A stretch of 64,000 bases of DNA, taken from positions 137,935-201,934 of the forward strand of contig MEHQ01000010.1 of assembly GCA_008828725.1 (NCBI GenBank), read 5' to 3'. Shown here piece after piece: positions 57,291 through 64,000 of the stretch. Below the pieces are notes generated by a model, which saw only the letters and a program-made list of their open reading frames with translations, did no database searches and was not told where the DNA came from. The stretch's first letter is position 1. Every line of letters begins with the position of its first letter. The position numbers and the translations under genes are program-made. Source of the stretch: Saccharina japonica. Taxonomy: Eukaryota > Sar > Phaeophyceae > Laminariales > Laminariaceae.

Positions 57291-57545
57291 ATTAAAAGTA
57301 TCACTACACAGCAGTAGTAGTATTAATAGTATAGCACCAAGCTTGCAAACATGAGTTTTGGACAACTATCAATAGTATCACTACACAGCAGCAGTAGTAT
57401 AGCACCAAGCTTGCAAACATGAGTTTTGGACAACTACTCGTATTAATAGATAGTATCACTACACAACAGTAGTATTAATAGTACTATAGCACCAAGCTTG
57501 CAAATATGAGTTTTGAAGACATTTTCAATCTCGCAGCTTACTGTA
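57286..57545 (+). repeat. Three tandem units carrying the ATGAGTTTTG start
   Basis: Units of about 70-87 bp each contain 'gtatcactacacagcagtag', TATTAATAG, 'agcaccaagcttgcaaac' and ATGAGTTTTG. The first two break after 'gacaact'. The third continues as M-S-F-E-D-I-F-N-L-A-A. The part duplicated is thus the leader plus the start codon of the short frame also seen at 47486. Confidence 0.8.
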
Positions 57546-57905
57546 GGTTTATTTTTACTTTTCAATCCGAACATATACGATGGTCTACCAGGTATGCATA
57601 ACGATTTTCGGCATGAGTTGATATGAGAACAACAACAATGCACATCAGGTACGAGGTATTGTAGAGCAGTCACACGCAGCTTGCGAAAACAACTTCCGAC
57701 GAAACTTTCGATATCACAGCTATCACAGCAGGGGGGGTGTCTTTGTAACTTTTATAAAAAGCCTGCAGCAGTACATACATATCGCGTCCAGCATTATGGA
57801 CGAAAACACTCGGTTTTCGTTTTGTATTGCCATTGAGCTCTTGCAACAGAGCTCTGTGCGAGTAAGCCCTATGTACATATGAAAAGTATGCGAGTGCATT
57901 GGGTA
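57546..57905. other. No gene seen; degraded copy of the short frame
   Basis: 57666-57720 reads like a decayed copy of the same leader and frame ('cagcttgcgaaaacaacttc' followed by codons for S-D-E-T-F-D-I-T-A), with ACA in place of the ATG. Confidence 0.35.
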
Positions 57906-58024
57906 ACCCGGTTTAAGAACACCCCGTGACAAACTTATAGGACTGGAGTCCCGTTTTGGGGACAAATTACTTAGAATTAGAGTGGTTTGTCCCCAAAACG
58001 GGACTCCAGTCCTAGAAGGGTTAA
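57906..58024. mobile_element. Hairpin MITE with perfect 29-bp arms and TTAA-like ends
   Basis: The 29-bp arm starting TAGGACTGGAGTCCCGTTTT (57938-57966) is perfectly inverted at 57986-58014 with a 19-bp spacer. The outer edges read GTAACCC and GGGTTAA, close to the TTAA-CCC...GGG-TTAA arrangement of piggyBac-type elements. A related, less perfect sequence at 59213-59325 has the same 'tttgtccccaaaaacggg' arm and TTAA next to CCC/GGG on both sides. No transposase is recognised. Confidence 0.7.
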
Positions 58025-59212
58025 GCAGGGATGTACATGAACGCAAATCAGAGACGCGGATTACCGGTAATACGTGAATAACCCACGTCTCAAATAATTA
58101 CCGCAATTACCGCTAGGAAATAAATTATAATGTTGTGCTTTTCACCAGGGGACGTATGTGTACTGCCCCCGCCTGGATGAGTACCTCGTCCGCTCATATG
58201 GCAGTAATGAAAACATGGTGTATGTTATATACCAAGTGTAAATGAAGGTTTACGATAGTATCAGCAGATACATAATATACCTGGTAGTACGAATTATCTA
58301 TACAGTATATGGCATGGCGGAAGCGTGTTTCCCTGGGTTGTTCGCCTGTCGCCGTTGACACACTGGACCTTAATTGTGTGCTATTATATTCAGTACGAAT
58401 AGGCGAACAAGCGAAAAAGCGAAAAGTACAATAAGTGTAATACTTCAGTATCATACCAGGTCCCAGTTAATATTAAATCGGTACAGCCGTCGTGTACGTA
58501 GCCAAATTGCAACACCAAGCATAAGAAGAAAAGAGAAACATACCAGATACCGGGTGTGCGACAAAAAAAAAAAACAGAAAGGCAGCAGAAATAAAAGCCA
58601 GTACTCGTCGTATTTATGTTACGGAGCCACCAACATGCGCCCGCCGGTCTCCGTCAGCGTTTGAAGGAGTGACACCCCATTGACGTCCAGAGGCAAATGG
58701 GGCTGAATGGGCATCGCTGGTTACTGCTATCTGCGGTTTATCGGTACTGTCATGTGCTCTGTGCTGTGCACGCCTGGTCTCGCAATAAAATAAAATATCG
58801 GAGGGTTTTCAATACAGTTGGAGGCGTTCTTTTTGGGGGAAGGATCGGTAATTTTTTGTATTCCCCGAAAAACAAAATTACCTCCAACCTCAATAACTGC
58901 TGAATTGCCGTTACCCGTATATACATCCCTACTCTTAGGTACAGATTGCAATTTTCCTGAGTTTAAGAGCACATTGATCTTACTCGGGGACAAGAGCAGA
59001 AAAAACTCTCTCAACACCCCGAGTGAAACACGATCGTTCATCGCCACTGCTGCTGTACGCGACCTGTATGCGAGTTTAAAGTTGGCTGAGGTAGTTCCCG
59101 ACGCCCCCGAGAACACTCGCTGCGCAGGGCGGGCATGCATGCATGGTGGGTGGTGGGAGATATCTCCCTGTAATGGCGCCGGCGCCGTTTATTCGGAGTT
59201 ATTTTGTCATTT
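58025..59212. other. No confident gene
   Basis: A minus frame of 137 codons (59140-58727) has mixed composition with a hydrophobic patch (L-R-E-F-F-L-L-L-S-P). It lies between the two related hairpin elements and could be a remnant of their transposase, but I cannot recognise a domain. Confidence 0.3.
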
Positions 59213-59325
59213 AACCCATTCGGAACTGAAAAAATTAACCCATTCGGAACTGAAAAACGTATCCCACACTAATTCCAAGTATTTTGTCCCCAAAAACGGG
59301 GGACCGGTTCTTAAGGGGTTAAGAC
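59213..59325. mobile_element. Related TTAA-flanked MITE
   Basis: TTTAACCC at the left and GGGGTTAA at the right, two direct copies of TTAACCCATTCGGAACTG at the left, and a 'ttttgtccccaaaaacgggg' segment matching the hairpin element at 57906. Confidence 0.55.
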
Positions 59326-59689
59326 CCTATTTAAGAGAGAGGATCTAGTATTAATAGGATAGAAAGGAAAAAGTTATTGGCACACATCTTTTTGGTGGCA
59401 AGCCGTTCACCGCTCGTATAACCCCTTTAGAAACGCACCCTTTACCTTGAAGGGGGCAAACAACTTGGAAATAGTGGGAGACCATTTATTGCGGTAGCGA
59501 AAGGGTCAAGTCCCGAATACGTACGAGTACTAGTATGTACTATTAATAGTGTGCTACTGAACCGTATGCTAGTACCCACTATACTGTATTCAATAAACAC
59601 CCTGTGGGGGGGGGGGTTACTGGTACTACAGTAGTTTTAGTTCTCTACAATGCTGGAAATTGTGTAATCCCAAGCTAAATATGAACAGC
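59326..59689. other. No gene seen
   Basis: Unassigned spacer with an exact CTATTAATAG (59540) and a G-run near 59607. Confidence 0.5.
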
Positions 59690-59875
59690 CGGTGTGTCCC
59701 CAGCAGATACGAAACAGGAAACCTGGTCCAGGTAGGGTTTCTTATTTGAGAATGGGTGCATTGTCTACTAACGTCATATTAACAACACCCGCAGTTAGCA
59801 TTTTACAGTAATACAGTAAATGCCACCCTACCTTTCCTATATGCTCGTTTCTCATTCGCTGTTCTGTACTGTACG
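59690..59875. mobile_element. MITE family I, diverged copy
   Basis: Landmarks 'gaaacaggaaacctggtcca', 'gtttcttatttgaga', 'gggtgcat' and 'ctacctttcctatatgctcg' align with 38359-38537. The end motif is degraded to 'ggtgtgtccccagc'. Confidence 0.65.
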
Positions 59876-60198
59876 GTAACTGCTTTCAGCATGCGCATCA
59901 TGACTCACGAAACACAAAAAAAAAACGCTTCCTGCACGCAGCCGGAGAGAAGCACGGTGCAACAGGGAAACCAGCAGTAGTACTATTATAGTATTAATAC
60001 GAGTATACTGCTACAGGTAGTAGTACTCGTCTCGTTGCACTGATACTGCTGTACATGTTGATGTGTACAAAACAGAAAGACAACAGCAGCAGCCAGTCCC
60101 GCGCTCTCTTCCGGAAATAATGTTGCCGTTTTTCTGAGACATTGTTACTATCGCTGTCGTCGCGTGGGTAGCAAGTGAAATATGAAAACAGCACGCTT

Positions 60199-60230
<32 letters not shown>

Positions 60231-60240
60231 CACAACAACA
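60199..60240. repeat. (AAC)n microsatellite
   Basis: A CAA/AAC run interrupted once by a T. The reverse frame reads poly-Val. Confidence 0.9.
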
Positions 60241-62255
60241 ATCGGTGCGTATTAGCAAGCACAATTAAAGTAAATAGGCCTTGCTTATTTGTTACTTGCT
60301 TATTTTATCTGTACGGATTGTAGATGTTAGTATGGTACCAGATATACGATGACATAAACTTTACAAGGTATGGTATACTTCGTATATGAATACGTACTTC
60401 GTATATGTTTTAGTTTAGAAATAAATCGGGTACGTGGTTGGTTTTACTGGGTAGTACCAGGTACCTGGTACCTGGTATATATTATGACCAGACTGAAATG
60501 CCATATATATAATGCATACAAGGTTCCCCTCCGGGACGTGCCTAGGGGAGTGGCGCAAGGACGAATCGAAAACCTACAACTACAGCATGCGATATTGCAT
60601 CATACGCATATCATATTGGATTCAATTCGTAGTACATAAATACGACGCTATGAAATATCTGGTACTACTACTGTTCATAAATGTAGAGCTTTTTAGAGCT
60701 GCACCTGTATTTTTGGCGATAAAAAACATGCTCGGAAATATGGTGGAACCGTTACTACGATTGACTCTGTTAGAGATCCCGCCAAACGTATTCGCCAATA
60801 TTTAATTATTGTGGAGCTCAAGCGAAGGAAAGCCCATCCCGCACAAAACCGAGGACTCCCGGCAAAAAAATGTTTGAAAATACTCCAAGCGTGATACGCT
60901 GCACATACATGCACGCATGACACACGGCACACACCGTATACGCACGCACACGTGACACATGTATGTACAGGGGTGGTGGGATAATATTTGCAGAAGAAGT
61001 AGAAAAGGATGCACCGAAGAAAGGGCTGGAACTCTCTACAACACCTGCCTAAGAAACCCACTTGGTTTTGTTACTCGTACGTACAATACAAAAAAAATAG
61101 GGAAAAAAAGTAGAAAAAAAAGGGTATACGTAAGCATCGCCAAGAATCGAACTCAATCCTTCAAATTTGAAATCGGACACATTGACCGTTTGACTATGTT
61201 TTTAAAGATACAATTTCCTTGTACTGGTACAGCAGTATTATTTGTCGTTGCGCGCCAAAGGCACGACAGGTCGCACACCGCACATACATAATGCAGGCAC
61301 AGCAGCAAGCAGCAGCAGCAGAAGCCTGATGATGCATGCAAGCCTGCATAAAGCAACCACTATATACCTAATAACCACAGCAGTATACGGTGGACCCGCC
61401 ACAGGCACGTCTGCTGCTTGTGCTTCTAGCCGGGGCTGTGGCGTTGTTCGTATTCGTTGCATGGTGTTTGATGTCTCGTGGATTTCTGGAGTGAGCTTCG
61501 GGGAACAAACAAAAAAAACGGAAAATATAAGGACAGCAGTAGTAGTTGAGGTACTCCTATTTATTCAAAGCGGTCATTACATTTCCGGTCATAGTAAGCG
61601 TGGGTCTGTCACACATAGCAGCAGAACAGAAACAGGTACGTAGATAGATGGTGAGGATTCTAGACCGCAGGTTCCTCCGATGGACACAGCTAGCCACAGC
61701 AATACAGCGCAGATGGATGTGCCACTCACGCACGATGTTCCCCTACTACTGGTGTGGGCGGCAACGTTGTAACGCCGTGCCCTGTGCATGTTGTCTGTTG
61801 TCTATCTGGTACGAGTACATGTTTCTGGCCCGTGTGCATGTGAGAGAGCAAAAAACAGACAAAATCTAAAACAAAAAGAACGTTATTATTTACTGGCACG
61901 CACGTACAAAACACGGCCTCATGCAGAAAACCCGGGAAATCGGTTTATCCACTCCAGCGGGAAAAAAAACTTCGAGCGCCCGCGATGCGAGCCACAGAGC
62001 TCGGATCGAGCCCAAACCTCGACCAATGTGTCCGGCCGGGCCTCCCGTGTCGGGGTACTTAGTGTTTTGCCGAAAAGCGCTCGCGCGAAGAGAAAAGTTG
62101 CGAAAAGTGCGAAAATTTCACAAACAAAACTATACATATAGGTTTTAGTATGATACACGAAACGACATACAAACCAAAAAAGCAACAAAAACGCAACAAA
62201 AAACCCAAGTAAGAAGCAACCCCTTTATTCCGTTACCAATACAGTAGTGGGTAGT
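60241..62255. other. No supported gene; possible SINE head
   Basis: 61120-61200 on the minus strand contains GAGTTCGATTCTTGG, a B-box-like motif, followed by an A/T-rich tail, so a SINE fragment is possible. At 60457-60478 three TACCAGGTA/TACCTGGTA words overlap in tandem. Otherwise unassigned. Confidence 0.4.
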
Positions 62256-63367
62256 GGGGCCTGTATAAGGCGGTGTACGTAGTACATCGAAATTTCGATC
62301 GCCCTATCTCGAAGGCCGCCCTAATGGCGTTCGAGCGGTTGACCGCCTTATTGGAATGATAGTTGATAGTACAGTATCCCAATAAGGCGGTAACCGCCCC
62401 ACTGAGTAATTTCAGCGTTTTATTGTACATATTAATAGTCCTATTAATAGTACAGCACAGGGCTCCTGGCCCAAACGATGACCAAGAGGGCTGCACGAAG
62501 GGAGATACGTGTGCACGGAGAAGGAGCGTGCAGCGTTACAGCAGTACCAGTGCTGAACCCAGTAAACATATGGAATGTCAAACACACACAATAACACAGC
62601 AGAGCAGACGGGAAATTAATGCAATTCAGCTGCCGGCGACAGAGCCCGTTGAAGACATACACCGCCGTGCTGTTGTACGGAGAGAATTCTTCGCACAGCT
62701 GCACATTCAGAACAGCGCTTCCGCCTACAGTACGGTATCGTATTACTGACTATGACTACTGCAATACTGCAATACACTACAGTCCTCCGCTGTGCCTCCC
62801 CCCCTTGCCCTTGCCCTTGCCCTTGTTGAGGTGCACAAAATTGCCTCATGTCTGCCTGTTGCACTGGCTTGGAGGCATGCGCGTTTTAAACAACATCCTG
62901 GCCTTCGGCATACAAGGCAGATACAAGGAGGCATTGCCGCACGCCTTCGCCGCGCTCCCCACGTTGGGCGGGGGGGCACCGCCCCCGCGCTCCGCCGTAT
63001 CATCATGAGGGCCAGAACAGAGCACAATTTGCCTGCTGCCCGGGGTATCGTGCCTATCTACTGTTCATTATACGCTGTTGGCGCGTGTGTTCTCGCAGCA
63101 AACGCAGGAGTAGGAGTGCGATATACTGTCCATACCTTGCTCAGGAGCAGCAGCACCAGAGCGATTTTTGTACTATATGGAGGGAGGCAAAAGTAGGCCG
63201 TGAATAGGGCGGTAGTAGCCGCCATCAATGAGGCGGTTACCGCCTTATATAGGGCACGCTGCAATATAGGGCGGTAGCCGCCCTATTCGTATTTTCTGCA
63301 GTGGCAAGCCGATTTTGGCCGCCTTATCTCGAGTGACTGCCTTGTTCATACCGCCTTATACAGCCCC
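62256..63367. mobile_element. TIR DNA element with GCGGT-rich subterminal palindromes
   Basis: Ends are GGGGCCTGTATAAGGCGGT at the left and ACCGCCTTATACAGCCCC at the right, inverted with one base difference. Both ends contain several ATAGGGCGGT / ACCGCCTTAT motifs, some as full palindromes ('gggcggtagccgccct' at 63269-63284). The interior (about 62430-63190) shows no recognisable transposase. Non-autonomous. Superfamily not determined. Confidence 0.7.
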
Positions 63368-63394
63368 CCCCCTCGTACTGTGCGACATTTTGTT

Positions 63395-63505
63395 TTTGTT
63401 TCTTCATCCCACTTACTGTCCTCGCCCTACTCTCTCGCTCCCTTTAAGTAGTAACTCAAATCCGGGGGTCACATCGCGGGTGCTCCTCCCCCGTCCCCTC
63501 TATTA
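63395..63505 (-). repeat. SINE body fragment (family S)
   Basis: 'tcttcatcccacttactgtc', 'gtagtaactcaaatccgggg' and 'gtcacat' followed by 'ctcctccccc' match the body of 43095-43470. Confidence 0.65.
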
Positions 63506-63705
63506 CTGTATTACTGCTCTAGATATTGTATTGTATGACATGATAAAATAATATTAATAGTATATGTCCCTGGTATAATATTGTACCTGGCATTCAGTAG
63601 TATAGGAAAAGCGGTACCTTAGTATCTCGTAACAAAACAATATACGCGTACCTCGTAGCCTAGAACCTTAAAAATGCTGGTATCATTGGTATCATATAAT
63701 ACGTA

Positions 63706-63779
63706 CAGGCTGCTTCAAGCACATCACCCCAAATTTATCCAGGAGTCAAACTTTCACGCCGTTTTTTGGGAATAGACCC
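63706..63779 (+). repeat. Fragment of the 38.9/39.4-kb repeat
   Basis: 'aggctgcttcaagcacatca' resembles the unit at 38857, and 'acgccgttttttgggaatag' matches the foldback arm at 39358. Both landmarks lie about 450 bp apart there and adjoin here, so an internal deletion is implied. Confidence 0.6.
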
Positions 63780-64000
63780 TTCGCTGAGCTCCAAACGGCA
63801 CACCACAACTTCCTCCTTCGGCTCATTGGTTTCCAGCGCCGACAACGCACCGACCATCTCATGTCGTGCGTCAAGGCTCTCAAGAAGGCACAATGCGAGA
63901 GCGTTGAGACAACCATCCGCAAACGACGCCTCCTCTTTGCGGGGGGCGTACAGCGCACGACCAATGAGCGGCTGACCAGGCGGGTGATGTTTGGGACGAT
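63780..64000 (+). pseudogene. LINE reverse transcriptase C-terminal fragment, runs off the window
   Basis: The frame from 63780 reads F-A-E-L-Q-T-A-H-H-N-F-L-L-R-L-I-G-F, then R-R-Q-R-T-D-H-L-M-S, E-S-V-E-T-T-I-R-K-R-R-L-L-F-A-G and R-R-V-M-F-G-T. It aligns with the tail of the 36-kb pseudogene (H-H-S-M-L, E-D-H-T-L, S-I-E-A-T-V-R-R-R-R) but is clearly a different lineage. It begins abruptly at a repeat junction, so the 5' part is lost. It is open to the end of the window. Confidence 0.75.

Overview
The window looks like nuclear DNA of a eukaryote. It has very low gene density, spliceosomal-type introns (GT...AG), a degraded non-LTR reverse transcriptase, tRNA-derived SINE-like repeats, many terminal-inverted-repeat (TIR) DNA elements, and long microsatellites. 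No bacterial operons, rRNA genes, intact tRNA genes, CRISPR arrays or organellar genes are visible. The introns are long and the reverse-transcriptase tails resemble families I associate with algae and stramenopiles, so a large protist or algal genome is my best guess. The sequence alone does not prove this.

Layout. 0-8.5 kb: a possible small secreted protein (704-1084, minus), decayed coding-like sequence, a tRNA-like SINE head, a 1.0-kb TIR element flanked by TA (4715-5719), and a cysteine-rich candidate exon (7364-7694). 8.5-11 kb: a 2.4-kb DNA element with perfect 17-bp TIRs, AAGGCA-rich ends, an internal 690-bp foldback and an exon-like coding region. 11-21.7 kb: dispersed repeats, an exact-register 10-bp array, microsatellites, and otherwise unassigned DNA. 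21.7-25.3 kb: a second copy of the TA-flanked family, split by a 2.25-kb Mutator-like element with a 9-bp target-site duplication (TSD). 26.7-29.7 kb: a long-TIR element and a near-identical 1.27-kb direct duplication joined at the only N (28399), probably an assembly artefact. 30.8-34.2 kb: clouds of degenerate repeats built on CCATGG and then TCGCGA. 36-44 kb: a reverse transcriptase pseudogene, SINEs, MITEs, foldbacks and one good first exon with a 5' leader (40292-40413). 44.5-51.5 kb: two more palindrome clouds and another TIR element. 53.7-55.8 kb: the best protein gene, a spliced P-loop ATPase. 57-64 kb: hairpin MITEs, another TIR element and a second reverse transcriptase tail that runs off the edge.

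The most unusual signal is compositional. The window is saturated with short self-complementary words. CTATTAATAG (perfect palindrome) occurs at least 12 times and TACCAGGTA/TACCTGGTA about 27 times, where well under one of each is expected in random sequence. Separate 0.3-2.4-kb clouds are each built on one palindromic hexamer (CCATGG, TCGCGA, TTCCATGGAA, GGGTACCC, GGTACC). None of these is explained by the transposons present. They are the strongest candidate here for an undescribed process that spreads or amplifies palindromic words.
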